Shown here: positions 1 through 9,397 of the stretch, piece by piece
Layout of the letters: each line of letters opens with the position of its first letter
How positions within the stretch are numbered: position 1 is the stretch's first letter
Assembly (NCBI RefSeq): GCF_035762905.1
Contig: NZ_DASUCC010000094.1
Span: 68,800-132,799 of the forward strand
Direction of reading: 5' to 3'
Length of the DNA stretch: 64,000 nucleotides
Source of the DNA: DASYTH01 sp035762905
GTDB lineage: Bacteria; Actinomycetota; Actinomycetes; Mycobacteriales; Pseudonocardiaceae
Notes under the pieces: generated by a model
Seen by the model: the letters and a program-made list of their open reading frames with translations, nothing else
What the model was told of the DNA's origin: nothing
The model's database searches: none
Made by a program: the position numbers and the translations under genes

Positions 1-283
1 CGCCGATCAGACCGGCCCCGTAGCTCCGGCCGGTGGTGGCCCACCCCGAGGTGAGATACACGGTGGTCAACACGATCAACAGCGGCAGCGAGACGATCAG
101 GTCGGGTTGCGGCCAGCTGAACGACCCCGGCCGCAGCATGAAGACCAACCCGGAAACCCCCAGGTAGAGCAGCCCGGAGACGGCGCCGATCACGGCCGCG
201 TCGATCACCGCGGCGAGCAGCCGGGTGACGATGCCCGCCGTCCGGTCCGGCGCCGGTGCCGTGGATGGTGCCGCGCGTCGCAC
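1..283 (-). CDS. RDD family membrane protein (N-terminal part; runs off the left edge)
   Basis: Partial gene; its C-terminal end lies outside the window. The visible 94 residues have a short Pro/Ala-rich cytoplasmic leader, then two hydrophobic helices (about residues 20-43 and 62-80). The Arg and Asp that name the RDD family sit at the start of the first helix (TRLLAAVIDAAVIG), and a glycine-rich TTGRSYGAGLIG follows the second helix as in the family. The GTG at 283 is the first in-frame start after the upstream gene's stop, 7 bases away, so the two genes are probably co-transcribed. RDD proteins are small integral membrane proteins whose role is mostly unknown; some are proposed transporters. 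No function is assigned. Confidence 0.75.
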   Translation of the reverse strand, partial: MRRAAPSTAPAPDRTAGIVTRLLAAVIDAAVIGAVSGLLYLGVSGLVFMLRPGSFSWPQPDLIVSLPLLIVLTTVYLTSGWATTGRSYGAGLIG

Positions 284-290
284 AGCCAGC

Positions 291-539
291 TCACCGTTCG
301 CCGTAGGAGACCTTCCGCACGGGCACCCGAGGTAGCTGGTGCATGAACGCGATGTGCAGACCGTTCGACTGGATTAGCGCGAGCAGCTGGTGCAACTCGG
401 AATCGTCGGAGACATCGGCGTAAATGCTGGTCTCGGAAGGCCGGGAAACGACGGTGAGTCCTGCAAAAGCACCCACGGCGTGCTGGGCCCTCTCGGACAG
501 CCGGCCGGACACTCGCAACTCGTAGCGGGCACGTCTCAC
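291..539 (-). CDS. Small conserved hypothetical protein (82 aa)
   Basis: The protein begins RRARYELRVSGRLSERAQ after the start and contains an acidic stretch (YADVSDDSELHQ) and ALIQSNGLHIAFMHQLP near the end. I recognise the pattern as a small soluble actinobacterial family of unknown function that often precedes an RDD gene, as it does here. The GTG start at 539 was chosen because GAGGAG lies 7-8 bases upstream. An in-frame ATG at 581 has no comparable ribosome binding site. No transmembrane segment or signal peptide is present. Function is unknown. Confidence 0.65.
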   Translation of the reverse strand: MRRARYELRVSGRLSERAQHAVGAFAGLTVVSRPSETSIYADVSDDSELHQLLALIQSNGLHIAFMHQLPRVPVRKVSYGER

Positions 540-722
540 CTGCTCACTCCTCGCTGCCGGGGATGTCCCTCGGTCGAGCATCGGACAGCGACCACGATGG
601 CGCCCAAATGGCCCACGGGCTTCCCCCGTTGCAGGCGAACTACACCGTAACGGGCGAAGTGACGGACCCGCCCGATGATGCAACTATGGGTGATCCAAAC
701 CAGAGCGAGCGAGGCAGGTGCG

Positions 723-3350
723 ATGGCGAAAACTCCGTCCAATCGCGTGCCGAGTCCGCGGGTGGCACCGACGCGCGTCCCACGTGTGAAGTTCGTGGGC
801 GGGCCCGGTGTGCCGCGGCAACGTGGCGGCCTCGAGACGGCGGTACCTGAGCAGCGAAGTTCGCGGGTCGCCCGGGTGAAGGTGGTCGTACCCGCGCTGC
901 CCGACCGGCTGGTGTCCCGGCCACGGCTGCTCGAGGCGCTTGAGGCCCCCGGACGCACCGTGGCGACGTTGGTCAGCGCCCCGGCCGGGTCGGGCAAGAC
1001 GCTGCTGCTCACCGAATGGGTGCACCGGACCGGCGGCATCGGCACCGCCTGGGTCTCGCTGGACGCGGACGACAACAACGATCACCGGTTCTGGTCGGGC
1101 GTGCTCGAGGCGATCGGCGGCTGTGCCTCCGTGCCCGCCACCAACCGCTTGCGCACGATGAAGGTCCCGGCGCGGCCCAGCCGCGATCCGGACTTCCTGG
1201 CCGAGGTCATCGACGGGCTCGAGGCGCTCCCGGAGCCGATCCGGCTGGTCCTCGACGACCTGCACGAGCTGGTCGACTCCGATCCGCTGCGCGGCATCGC
1301 GACCCTGCTCCGGCACCGGCCGGCCGGGCTGCGACTGGTGATCTCGACCCGCCGGGACCCGCCGCTGCCGCTGGCCCGGCTGCGGATGTCCGGCGAACTG
1401 CGCGAGCTGCGCGCGGCCGACCTCAGGTTCTCCGCCGACGAGGCGGGTGAGCTGCTGCGCGACGCCGGGGTGGCGATCGAGCCCGACCAGGTGCGGGCGC
1501 TGGTCGAGCAGACCGACGGCTGGGCCGCCGGGGTCCGGCTGGCCGCGCTGTCCCTGGCCCAGGTGGACGACCTGGACTCGTTCGTCGCCGGGTTCGCCGG
1601 CAACGACCGGGCCGTCGCCGACTTCCTCATCGACGAGATCCTGTCCCGGATCCCGGCAGAAACCCAGGATTTCCTGCGCACGATCAGCGTGTGCGACCAG
1701 GTGTCCGCGACGCTGGCCGGCGTGCTGTCCGGCCGGGACGACGCCGGTGAGCTGCTCGACGCCCTCGAGCACCAGACCTCACTCGTGATCAGCGTGGCCG
1801 CCGGGCGGCGCTGGTACAAGGTGCATGCCCTGCTCCGCGCCCACCTGCTGGCCGACCTTGGCCGGCGCGGCCCGGACCTGGTGCCGGTGTTGCACCGCAG
1901 GGCCGCCGACTGGCTGGACGTGCACGGCCGGCCGGCGACCGCGCTCGAGCATGCGATCGCGGCCGGGGACCCGGACCATCTCATCCCCATGGTCCGCCGG
2001 CACGGCCCCGCGCTGGTCCTGTCCGGCCAACACGGCATGGTCCAGCGGGCCATCACCGCCCTCGGCGAGCCGGTCCTGGTCGACGACCCGGGACTGGCGC
2101 TGCTGGCCGCCGAGCTCTTTCTCGAGTCCGGCCGGCCGGGCCCGGCCGAGGTGCTGCTGGTCAACGCCGAGGCCGCCTGGCCTTCCAACGCCGCGCCGGA
2201 ACTGGTCACCCTGCGCCGGTTGATGCGCTGGTCCGGCGCGGAGCCCGGGGAGCAGGCCGTGCGGGCGATGCTGGCCACCGCGCGGGAGAGCGGGTACGAG
2301 TACCTGGCCGCCCGGTGCCTGATCATGCTGAGCGGCATGGCCGCGGCAGTGGGCGACTACCCGGGCATGACCGCGCTGGCCCGGGAGGCCGAGGCGCTGG
2401 TCGGGGTCCGGCGGTGGAAGCAGACCGCGACCACCGCGGCCACCCTGCTGGCCTACGGCGCGCTGCTGCGCGCCGAGCCGGCCGAGTGCCTGCGGCAGAC
2501 CACCCGGGCGTCCTACCTGATCGACGGCGGGCTGCAGCCGGCCGACGCCGGAGTGCCGCTGCTGGTCGGCGGGCTGACCGGGGCGGCGCTGTTCGACACC
2601 GGGGCCCGCGCGGCCGGGCTGCGGCACCTGCGCGAGGCCCGGCTGTGCGCCGACCCGGATCGGCTGTCCGGTCAGCACGCGGCGCTGGCCGCCATGCTCG
2701 AGCACCGCGCGGCGAGCCTGCTCGGCTACGGCGACGCGAGTCGCGAGGTGCTGGCCTGGTCCCAGCAGACCGTGCCGGCCTCCGGCGAGCTGCTGATCAT
2801 GCGCGCCCGGGCCCGGTTGCTGTTCGGCCGCCGCAGGCTGGCCCGGGAGCTGCTCCGGCCGGTGCTGGACGGCTCGACGCCGACCGTGCTGGCCTGGTCG
2901 CTGATCGAGGCGTGGCTGCTGGAGGCCCAGATCGCGCTGGCCGGCGACGACGAGGAGACCCAGGTGCGCCGGGCGATCGGCCGGGCGGTGGCCGTTGCCG
3001 AGTCGCTGGATGTGCTCTACCCGCTGGTGTTCGCCCCACCCGAGGTGCTCTCCCGGTTGCCACGGGGCCGGTTCACGTCCAGCGTCACCGCGACCCGCGC
3101 CGCGCTGCACACGCGGCCCGCTCCGGTGGCCCTGACCGACCGGGAGCGCACGGTGCTGCAACTCCTTCCGACGGTGCGGTCTCTCGATGAGATCGCCGAC
3201 GACCTCACCCTGTCCACCAACACCGTCAAGACCCACATCCGCACGCTCTACGGCAAGCTCGGCGTCGGCACCCGCCGCGACGCCGTGGACGCGGCGCGGC
3301 GTGGCGGGCTGCTCGAAGCCACCAGCCCGGGTCTGGAGTCATGTCCGTAG
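723..3350 (+). CDS. LAL-type (MalT-like) LuxR family transcriptional regulator
   Basis: About 875 aa. A basic N-terminal leader is followed by a STAND-type ATPase domain with Walker A APAGSGKT (residues about 86-93) and Walker B LVLDDLHEL, a long helical repeat region rich in Ala and Leu, and a C-terminal LuxR helix-turn-helix (LTDRERTVLQLLP through VKTHIRTLYGKLGV). Proteins of this architecture act as large ligand- and ATP-dependent activators, with MalT as prototype; the inducer here is unknown. The ATG at 723 was preferred over one at 675 because it is followed by a normal basic leader, but the ribosome binding site is weak. The gene overlaps the next, a homologue, by 10 bases, so the pair is one operon. 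Confidence 0.9.
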   Translation: MAKTPSNRVPSPRVAPTRVPRVKFVGGPGVPRQRGGLETAVPEQRSSRVARVKVVVPALPDRLVSRPRLLEALEAPGRTVATLVSAPAGSGKTLLLTEWVHRTGGIGTAWVSLDADDNNDHRFWSGVLEAIGGCASVPATNRLRTMKVPARPSRDPDFLAEVIDGLEALPEPIRLVLDDLHELVDSDPLRGIATLLRHRPAGLRLVISTRRDPPLPLARLRMSGELRELRAADLRFSADEAGELLRDAGVAIEPDQVRALVEQTDGWAAGVRLAALSLAQVDDLDSFVAGFAGNDRAVADFLIDEILSRIPAETQDFLRTISVCDQVSATLAGVLSGRDDAGELLDALEHQTSLVISVAAGRRWYKVHALLRAHLLADLGRRGPDLVPVLHRRAADWLDVHGRPATALEHAIAAGDPDHLIPMVRRHGPALVLSGQHGMVQRAITALGEPVLVDDPGLALLAAELFLESGRPGPAEVLLVNAEAAWPSNAAPELVTLRRLMRWSGAEPGEQAVRAMLATARESGYEYLAARCLIMLSGMAAAVGDYPGMTALAREAEALVGVRRWKQTATTAATLLAYGALLRAEPAECLRQTTRASYLIDGGLQPADAGVPLLVGGLTGAALFDTGARAAGLRHLREARLCADPDRLSGQHAALAAMLEHRAASLLGYGDASREVLAWSQQTVPASGELLIMRARARLLFGRRRLARELLRPVLDGSTPTVLAWSLIEAWLLEAQIALAGDDEETQVRRAIGRAVAVAESLDVLYPLVFAPPEVLSRLPRGRFTSSVTATRAALHTRPAPVALTDRERTVLQLLPTVRSLDEIADDLTLSTNTVKTHIRTLYGKLGVGTRRDAVDAARRGGLLEATSPGLESCP

Positions 3351-5923
3351 CACGTGCCCCGGGTCGGGACAACCCGGCCCGGGGGCACCTGCAGGCCTCC
3401 CGCATCCCGCACGCCAAGCTCGCCGTCCCGGCGGTCCCCCCGGGCTTCGTGCCGCGCCCGGCCGTCCGCGAGCTGATCGTGCGGGCGACCGAGGGACCGT
3501 TGACCGTGGTCAACGCGCCGGCCGGCTACGGCAAGACCGCGGTGCTGGCCGACGCCGCCGGCCCGGACACCGCCTGGGTGTCGGTGGACGCCGACGACAA
3601 CGACCCGGTCCGGTTCTGGTCGGCCGTGCTGCTGGCGCTCGCCGGCTGCGAGGCGGTGCCGCCGGACAGCCCGCTGCGGACGCTCGTCCCGCCCGCGACG
3701 CCGGACGCGCCGGGGTTCCTGGCCGAACTGGTCGACGTGTTGGACACGCTGCCGGTGCCGGTCCGGCTGGTGCTGGACAACGCCCAGGATCTGGTCAACG
3801 ACGGGCTCATGCACGGGCTGGCCACGCTGATCCGGCACCACCCCAGCGGGCTGCGGCTGGTGCTGTCCACCCGGCTCAACCCGGCGCTGCCGCTGGCCCG
3901 GGTGCGCCTGCAGGGCGGGCTGACCGACATCCGCGCCGACGATTTGCGGTTCTCGGCCGCCGACGCCGGTCGGCTGCTCCAGGCGGCCGGCGTCGAGCTG
4001 GACGAGCAACGCACCCAGGCGCTGGTCACGCACACCGACGGCTGGCCGGCGGCGCTGCGCTGGGCGGCGCTGTCACTGCGCGAGGCGGATGACCCGGACC
4101 GGTTTCTGGCCGGGTTCGCCGGCGACGACCGGTCGGTGGCCGACTACCTGATCGACGAGGTGCTCGGTCGGCTGCCCGAGGACAAGGCCGAGTTGCTCCG
4201 GCTGGTCAGCATCTGCGACGAGGTGCCGGCGGCGCTGGCCGCCGAGCTGGCCGGCCGGGACGACGCGGCGGCGTTATTGGACGAGCTGGAGCGGGAGACC
4301 TCGCTGATGGCCCGGGTCGGCGGCAGCGAGCCGGCCTACCGGATGCAGATCCTGCTGCGCTCGTACCTGCGCGCCGACCTGTACCGGCGCCAGCCCGAAC
4401 ACGCGCACGAGCTGCACGGCATGGCCACCCGGTGGTTCGCCGCGCACCAGCGGATCCCGCAGGCGCTCGAGCACGCGGTCCGGTCCGGCGGCGAGGTCAC
4501 CACGCACGGGCTGCTCCGCCGGCACGGGCTGGCCATGGTGCTCACCGGCCAGCACCTGGCGTTCCGGGCCGCCTATGACGGGCTCGACCGGGACGGCGTG
4601 GACCCCTGGCTGGCCCTGGTCTCGGCGCTGCAACACCTGCAGGTGGGTGAGCTTGCGGCGGTGGTGGCCGAACTGGACCGGTGCCGGCAGGACTGGCCGG
4701 CGGTCGACGACCCGGACCTGGCGCTGCTGTCCCGGCTGGTCGAGGCGCAGCTCACGGTCGCCTCCGGGGCCTGGCCGGTGGCCCATGTGCATCCCACCCC
4801 GGCGGCGACCGAGCTGGTGGCCTGGGCCCGGCTGGATTCCGGCTGGGCGATGCTGCGGGCCGGCGAGCGCGACGCCGCCGCGCAGGAGCTGGCCGAGGCG
4901 TTGCGCCTGGCCCGCAACGACGGGCTGCGGTACCTGGTCATGCAGGCGCTGGCCACGCTCGGCATGCTCCGGGCGCGGGACGGGGACTACTCGGGCATGC
5001 GGTCCGCGTGCGCCGAGGCGGTCACGATCGCCGAGCAGCACGGCTGGCAGCGGTCGCCGTGGCTGGCCGAGTGCCAGCTGCTGATCGCGTTCGGCTGCCT
5101 GCTGCACGTGGACACCGCGGGCGGCGCCCGGCACGCGGCCTACGCGCTGTCCACGGCCAGCCGGCCGACGCTGCGCTCGCTGGCCCAGTTCGCCGAGGGG
5201 GCCGCCCAGTTCGACGCCGGCCACCGGCAGGCCGGGCTGGCCGCGATGCGCCAGTCCCGCCGGGCGCTTGCCGAGGTCGCGCTGGTCGCCGAGCTGACCG
5301 CCGTCCTGGCCACCTTCGAGTACGAGGCGGAGATCCTGGTCGGGCTGGACACCGAGGCGCGGGAGACGCTGTCCTGGGCGCGCGAACGCCTGCCGCCGTG
5401 CGCGGAGCTGGCCCTGATGCAGGCCTGGGGCCACGGCGGCGACCTCGCCGCGATCGACGCCGGGCCGGCGCTGCTGGCCACCACCCCGGTGTACGCCCAG
5501 CTCCTGCGCACCGCCTTGGCGCTGCGGTCCAACCAGCGCACCACCGCCCGCCGGGCGCTCGGGGCCGCGCTCACCCTGGCCGAGCCGCACGTGCTGATCC
5601 GCCCGTTCGCCGCGACCGAGACGTCGGTCTGGCGACTGCTGGTCGAGCAGGCCGGCGGGTTCGGCCCGGCCGGCGAGTTCGCCGATCAGGTCCGCGCGGT
5701 GCTCGCCCCGTTGCAGGCCAAGCCGATCCACGGCACGCTCACCAGCCAGCAGCGGATCGTCCTCATGCGACTGTCCTCGTCCCGCTCGCTCACCGAGATC
5801 GCCGAGGAGCTGTCCGTCTCGGTCAACACGGTCAAGACCCACGTCCGCGCGATCTACGTCAAGCTCGGCGTGAACAACCGCCGCGACGCGGTGGTCGCCG
5901 CCCGCGAGCACGGCCTGACCTGA
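3341..5923 (+). CDS. LAL-type LuxR family transcriptional regulator (second of tandem pair)
   Basis: 860 aa, co-linear with the preceding regulator and clearly a paralogue: both have TAWVS(L/V)DADDN after Walker A and a shared AGFAG(N/D)DR block. Walker A is NAPAGYGKT (residues 58-66). The Walker B equivalent reads LVLDNAQDL instead of LVLDDLHEL, so the second acidic residue is Asn. The C-terminal LuxR domain keeps VNTVKTHVRAIYVKLGV but begins LTSQQRIVLMRL, lacking the usual acidic Asp-Arg-Glu turn. Its ATG lies inside the end of the upstream gene, indicating translational coupling. The two may act together or on different inputs. It ends 3 bases from the convergent gene at 5927. Confidence 0.9.
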   Translation: MSVARAPGRDNPARGHLQASRIPHAKLAVPAVPPGFVPRPAVRELIVRATEGPLTVVNAPAGYGKTAVLADAAGPDTAWVSVDADDNDPVRFWSAVLLALAGCEAVPPDSPLRTLVPPATPDAPGFLAELVDVLDTLPVPVRLVLDNAQDLVNDGLMHGLATLIRHHPSGLRLVLSTRLNPALPLARVRLQGGLTDIRADDLRFSAADAGRLLQAAGVELDEQRTQALVTHTDGWPAALRWAALSLREADDPDRFLAGFAGDDRSVADYLIDEVLGRLPEDKAELLRLVSICDEVPAALAAELAGRDDAAALLDELERETSLMARVGGSEPAYRMQILLRSYLRADLYRRQPEHAHELHGMATRWFAAHQRIPQALEHAVRSGGEVTTHGLLRRHGLAMVLTGQHLAFRAAYDGLDRDGVDPWLALVSALQHLQVGELAAVVAELDRCRQDWPAVDDPDLALLSRLVEAQLTVASGAWPVAHVHPTPAATELVAWARLDSGWAMLRAGERDAAAQELAEALRLARNDGLRYLVMQALATLGMLRARDGDYSGMRSACAEAVTIAEQHGWQRSPWLAECQLLIAFGCLLHVDTAGGARHAAYALSTASRPTLRSLAQFAEGAAQFDAGHRQAGLAAMRQSRRALAEVALVAELTAVLATFEYEAEILVGLDTEARETLSWARERLPPCAELALMQAWGHGGDLAAIDAGPALLATTPVYAQLLRTALALRSNQRTTARRALGAALTLAEPHVLIRPFAATETSVWRLLVEQAGGFGPAGEFADQVRAVLAPLQAKPIHGTLTSQQRIVLMRLSSSRSLTEIAEELSVSVNTVKTHVRAIYVKLGVNNRRDAVVAAREHGLT

Positions 5924-5926
5924 ACC

Positions 5927-6766
5927 TCAGCCGGTCACCACGCGCAGCGGGGCGGTCAGCCGGTCCAGCGCGGCGGTGCTGGGCTCGTCGGCCGGCAGGT
6001 AGGCGATCATGCGCTGGCCGTCCGGCAGGTCGAGGGATTCGAAGGCCAGCCGGAGCGGGCCGAGGGTGGGGTGGGTGAGCCGACCGTCGCCGGCCCGGGC
6101 GGGTTGCGTGGTGACCGCGGACCAGCGCCGCGCGAACGCGACCCCTGCGGTGACGGTCAGCTCGTCGGCCAGCGCGACGGCGTGCGGGTCGGGGCCGGTG
6201 GTGTCGACCTTGAGCTGGTTCACCAGGTCGTCGGCCAGCCGGTCCCAATCCGGATACGCGGCGCGGGCCCGCGGGTCGGTGAACACGAACCGCAGCAGGT
6301 TCGGGTGCTCGGATTCCAGCACGCCGAGCGGGCCGAACAGCCGGGTGTAGCCGGCGGTGTGCGCCAGCACGTCGCCGATCCGGTTGAGCAGCACGGCCGG
6401 GGTGGGTTCGAGCCGGTCGAGCAGCGCCCGCACGGTGGGCCGGACGGTGCGGACCGGGGGAGTGGCGTTCGGGCACACCATCAGGCCGCCACCCGCCACC
6501 TTGGCCAGCAGCCGCAGGTGGTTGCGCTCGTCCGCGGACATCCGCAGCGCGTCCGCGAGCGCGCCGAGCACCTGCACCGAGGGGTGCCGGTCGCGGCCCT
6601 GTTCCAGCCGGGCCAGGTACTCCACGCTGATCCCGGCGAGCGTGGCCAGTTCGGCCCGGCGCAGGCCGGGCGCGCGCCGCCGGGGACCCGCGGTGAGGCC
6701 GACGTCGGTGGGGGTGGTCGCGTCCCGGCGGGCGCGCAGGAACGCGCCCAGCTCGTTGTCCGCCAT
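5927..6766 (-). CDS. XRE-type helix-turn-helix regulator with MmyB-like ligand-binding domain
   Basis: 279 aa. An N-terminal helix-turn-helix (about residues 8-70; LATLAGISVEYLARLEQGRD is the recognition region) is joined to an MmyB-like PAS-type domain (about 105-270; PAVLLNRIGDVLAHTAGYTRLFG). The ATG at 6766 gives the usual MADNELGAFLRARR beginning of this family. Actinobacterial MmyB-like regulators often sit beside and divergent from a short-chain dehydrogenase that they control, and that is the arrangement here, with the SDR starting at 6870. The 103-base divergent gap presumably holds both promoters. The ligand cannot be deduced. Confidence 0.88.
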   Translation of the reverse strand: MADNELGAFLRARRDATTPTDVGLTAGPRRRAPGLRRAELATLAGISVEYLARLEQGRDRHPSVQVLGALADALRMSADERNHLRLLAKVAGGGLMVCPNATPPVRTVRPTVRALLDRLEPTPAVLLNRIGDVLAHTAGYTRLFGPLGVLESEHPNLLRFVFTDPRARAAYPDWDRLADDLVNQLKVDTTGPDPHAVALADELTVTAGVAFARRWSAVTTQPARAGDGRLTHPTLGPLRLAFESLDLPDGQRMIAYLPADEPSTAALDRLTAPLRVVTG

Positions 6767-6869
6767 GCGACCGAACCTACCGGCTGGCGCCGGTCGCGAG
6801 GGTGGCCCTGGCAGGGCGAGCCTCGGCCCGGCCTTCCGCACCGGCGCCCGGCCCGGCAGCGTGCCGGGC

Positions 6870-7625
6870 ATGGACATGGGAATCGACGGCCGCACCGTGA
6901 TCGTGACCGGTGCCTCCGGGGGGCTGGGCCGCGACATCGCGCGCGGGTTCGGCGCCGAGGGGGCCGACGTGGTGCTGACCTATCACCGGGCCCGGCCCGA
7001 CGCCGAGCGGATCGCCAAGGAGATCGGCGAGCGCGCCATCGTGGTGCCGCACGACCTGGCCGACCCGGGTGCGGCGGACGCGGTGCTGCGGGCGGCGCTG
7101 GACTGGACCGGACGGGTGGACGTGCTGGTGAACAACGCGGTGGTGTGGGGCAGCACGGATCCCGGCCAGGAGCTCTCCTTCGACCAGGTTCCGGACGAGC
7201 AGTGGACGGCCATGCTGCGGGCCAACATCGAGGGCGCGCTGCGGCTGTCCCGGGCGGTCGCGCCGGTCCTGCGGGAGCGCCGCTGGGGCCGGCTGGTGCA
7301 CATCTCGTCCAGCATCGCCACCGACGGCATGGCCGGCGGGGAGTACTACGGCGCCGCCAAGGCCGCGCTGCACGGGTTCAGCCGGTCGGTCGCCTTCAGC
7401 CTCGGCCGGCACGGCGACATCCTGTCCAACGTGGTGCAGCCCGGCCTGACCCGCACCGACACCAACGCCGAGATCACCGGCGCGGCCGCGGAGCAGTACA
7501 GCTCGCTGGCCGCGCTCGGCCGGCTGCTGACCGCCGCCGAGGTCGCCGGCCCGGTCGTCTACCTCGGCTCGGCCGCCAACACCGGCATCACCGGCCAGGT
7601 GATCGAGGTCAGCGGCGGAACCTGA
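6870..7625 (+). CDS. Short-chain dehydrogenase/reductase (SDR)
   Basis: 251 aa, the normal length for a classical SDR. The cofactor motif TGASGGLG is near the N terminus, the structural LVNNA is present, and the catalytic Ser (ISSS) and YGAAK (Tyr-x-x-x-Lys) are intact. It therefore should be an active NAD(P)-dependent oxidoreductase acting on an alcohol or carbonyl. The substrate is unknown. An alternative in-frame ATG lies two codons downstream. The gene is divergent from the MmyB-like regulator at 6766 and is its likely target. It ends 3 bases before the convergent gnd gene, leaving no room for a separate terminator. Confidence 0.88.
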   Translation: MDMGIDGRTVIVTGASGGLGRDIARGFGAEGADVVLTYHRARPDAERIAKEIGERAIVVPHDLADPGAADAVLRAALDWTGRVDVLVNNAVVWGSTDPGQELSFDQVPDEQWTAMLRANIEGALRLSRAVAPVLRERRWGRLVHISSSIATDGMAGGEYYGAAKAALHGFSRSVAFSLGRHGDILSNVVQPGLTRTDTNAEITGAAAEQYSSLAALGRLLTAAEVAGPVVYLGSAANTGITGQVIEVSGGT

Positions 7626-7628
7626 TCA

Positions 7629-9065
7629 TCAGACGCCGACCTCGCGGCGGTCCTCCGACCAGCGGGTGTGGAAGCTGCCCTCCCGGTCCACCCGGCGGTA
7701 GGTGTGCGCGCCGAAGAAGTCGCGCTGGCCCTGGATCAGCGCGGCCGGCAGCCGGATCGCGCGCAGGCCGTCGTAGTAGGCCAGCGACGAGGAGAACGCC
7801 GGGGTCGGGATGCCGGCCTGGGCGGCGTGCGCCACCACCCGGCGCCAGGCGTCCTGGCCGGCCGCCACCGCGTCCCGGAAGTACGGGTCGACCAGCAGGC
7901 TGGGCAGCTCCGGGTCGCTCGCGTAGGCCTCCCGGATCCGGTCCAGGAACCGGGCCCGGATGATGCAGCCGCCGCGCCAGATGGTGGCGGTGGCGCCAAG
8001 GTCGATGTTCCAGCCGTACTCGACGCTTGCCGCCGCCATCTGGTCGTAGCCCTGCGCGTAGGCCACCACCTTCGAGGCGTACAGCGCCTTGCGCACGTCG
8101 TCGACGAAGGTGTCCCGGTCGCCGAGCGGCACCGCCGAGCTGGGTCCGGGCAGCGCCGCCTGGGCGGCGGCGCGCTGCTCCGGGTGCGCGGACAGCGCCC
8201 GGGCGAAGGTGGCCTCGGCGATCCCGGTGACCGGCGCGCCGAGGTCCAGCGCGGTCTGCACGGTCCACCGGCCGGTGCCCTTCTGCTCGGCCTGGTCCAG
8301 TATCACGTCGACGAACGGCGAGCCGGTCGCGGCGTCGACGTGGCCGAGCACCTCGGCGGTGATCTCGATCAGGAACGACTCCAGGTCGCCGCTGTTCCAT
8401 TCGGCGAAGATCGCGGCCAGTTCGGCCGGCTCGGCCTTCAGGCCGTCCCGGAGCAGGTGGTACGCCTCGGCGATCAGCTGCATGTCGGCGTACTCGATGC
8501 CGTTGTGCACCATCTTGACGAAATGCCCGGCGCCGTCCGGCCCGATGTGGGTGCAGCACGGCGTTCCGTCCACCCGCGCGGCGATCTCTTCGAACATCGG
8601 GCCGAGCGTGGCGTAGGACTCGGCCGAGCCGCCCGGCATGATGCTCGGGCCGAGCAGCGCGCCCTCCTCGCCGCCGGACACGCCGGCCCCGACGAAGTGC
8701 AGGTCGCGCTCGCGCAGGACGGCCTCGCGGCGCCGGGTGTCGGCGAAGTGCGCGTTGCCGCAGTCGATCACGATGTCGCCCGGGTCGAGCAGCGGGGTCA
8801 GCTCCTCGATCACCGCGTCGGTCGGGCCACCCGCCTGCACCATGATCACCACCCGGCGGGGCCGTTCCAGCGCCGCGACGAAGTCGGCGAGCGACTCGGT
8901 CGGCACGAACGTGCCCTCGTCGCCGTGCTCGGCGACCAGCGACCTGGTCCGGGCGGCGGTGCGGTTGTGCAGGGCCACCGCGTACCCGTGCCGCGCGAGG
9001 TTGCGGGCCAGGTTGCGGCCCATGACCGCCAGCCCGGTGACGCCGATCTGTGCCTGGGTTGCCAT
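7629..9065 (-). CDS. gnd: 6-phosphogluconate dehydrogenase (decarboxylating), NADP-dependent type
   Basis: 478 aa, full length for the long 6PGD class. It oxidises and decarboxylates 6-phosphogluconate to ribulose 5-phosphate in the oxidative pentose phosphate pathway, yielding NADPH in the cytoplasm. Visible motifs are the Rossmann GLAVMGRNLA (about 9-18), the substrate loop VSGGEEGALLGPSIMPGG, KMVHNGIEYADMQ with catalytic Lys, GTGRWT, and a C-terminal AYYDGLR...NLIQAQRD-like block (ALIQGQRDFFGAH). The ATG at 9065 has GGGAGGA upstream. The product is standard and intact; the gene is isolated from other pentose phosphate genes here. Confidence 0.95.
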   Translation of the reverse strand: MATQAQIGVTGLAVMGRNLARNLARHGYAVALHNRTAARTRSLVAEHGDEGTFVPTESLADFVAALERPRRVVIMVQAGGPTDAVIEELTPLLDPGDIVIDCGNAHFADTRRREAVLRERDLHFVGAGVSGGEEGALLGPSIMPGGSAESYATLGPMFEEIAARVDGTPCCTHIGPDGAGHFVKMVHNGIEYADMQLIAEAYHLLRDGLKAEPAELAAIFAEWNSGDLESFLIEITAEVLGHVDAATGSPFVDVILDQAEQKGTGRWTVQTALDLGAPVTGIAEATFARALSAHPEQRAAAQAALPGPSSAVPLGDRDTFVDDVRKALYASKVVAYAQGYDQMAAASVEYGWNIDLGATATIWRGGCIIRARFLDRIREAYASDPELPSLLVDPYFRDAVAAGQDAWRRVVAHAAQAGIPTPAFSSSLAYYDGLRAIRLPAALIQGQRDFFGAHTYRRVDREGSFHTRWSEDRREVGV

Positions 9066-9139
9066 CAGGGGTCCTCCCATGGAAGCTGCTCCCCGCCACC
9101 GTATGGGGTGCCGCCCCGGCCGGGTGTGCGCGGGCTTGC

Positions 9140-9334
9140 TCAACCCTCGTGCTGGCCGCGCGAGGACCGCTGTGGATCCTCGATCCGCTCGTCGTCCCCC
9201 TCGGTCAGGGTGCGCTCGCGTTCCTCGTCCAGGATCCGGCGCATCGTCCGCGCGGCCCGACGTAATCGCCAGGCCACCAGGAGCACGAGCAGCCCGGCCA
9301 GCGCCGCGCCGCCGATCCACAGGGCGGTGTCCAT
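9140..9334 (-). CDS. Small single-pass membrane protein, function unknown
   Basis: 64 aa from the ATG at 9334 (67 aa if the GTG at 9343 is used). One hydrophobic helix (ALWIGGAALAGLLVLLVAW) near the N terminus is followed by an Arg-rich then acidic tail (RRAARTMRRILDEERERTL...DDERIED). The topology is probably N-out with a cytoplasmic charged tail. I do not recognise a named family. It lies between gnd and a chemoreceptor-like gene on the same strand. No strong ribosome binding site was seen, so the start is uncertain. Confidence 0.55.
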   Translation of the reverse strand: MDTALWIGGAALAGLLVLLVAWRLRRAARTMRRILDEERERTLTEGDDERIEDPQRSSRGQHEG

Positions 9335-9397
9335 GGCGGACACACGATCCCGGCCGGCCGGTGGTTCATCATCCGGCCGGGAACTTGCAGACCGGGC

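Noticed and set aside
563..924. Several short open frames between the small hypothetical gene and the first LAL regulator
   Set aside because: They lack ribosome binding sites and homology patterns and overlap the better supported genes at 291-539 and from 723.
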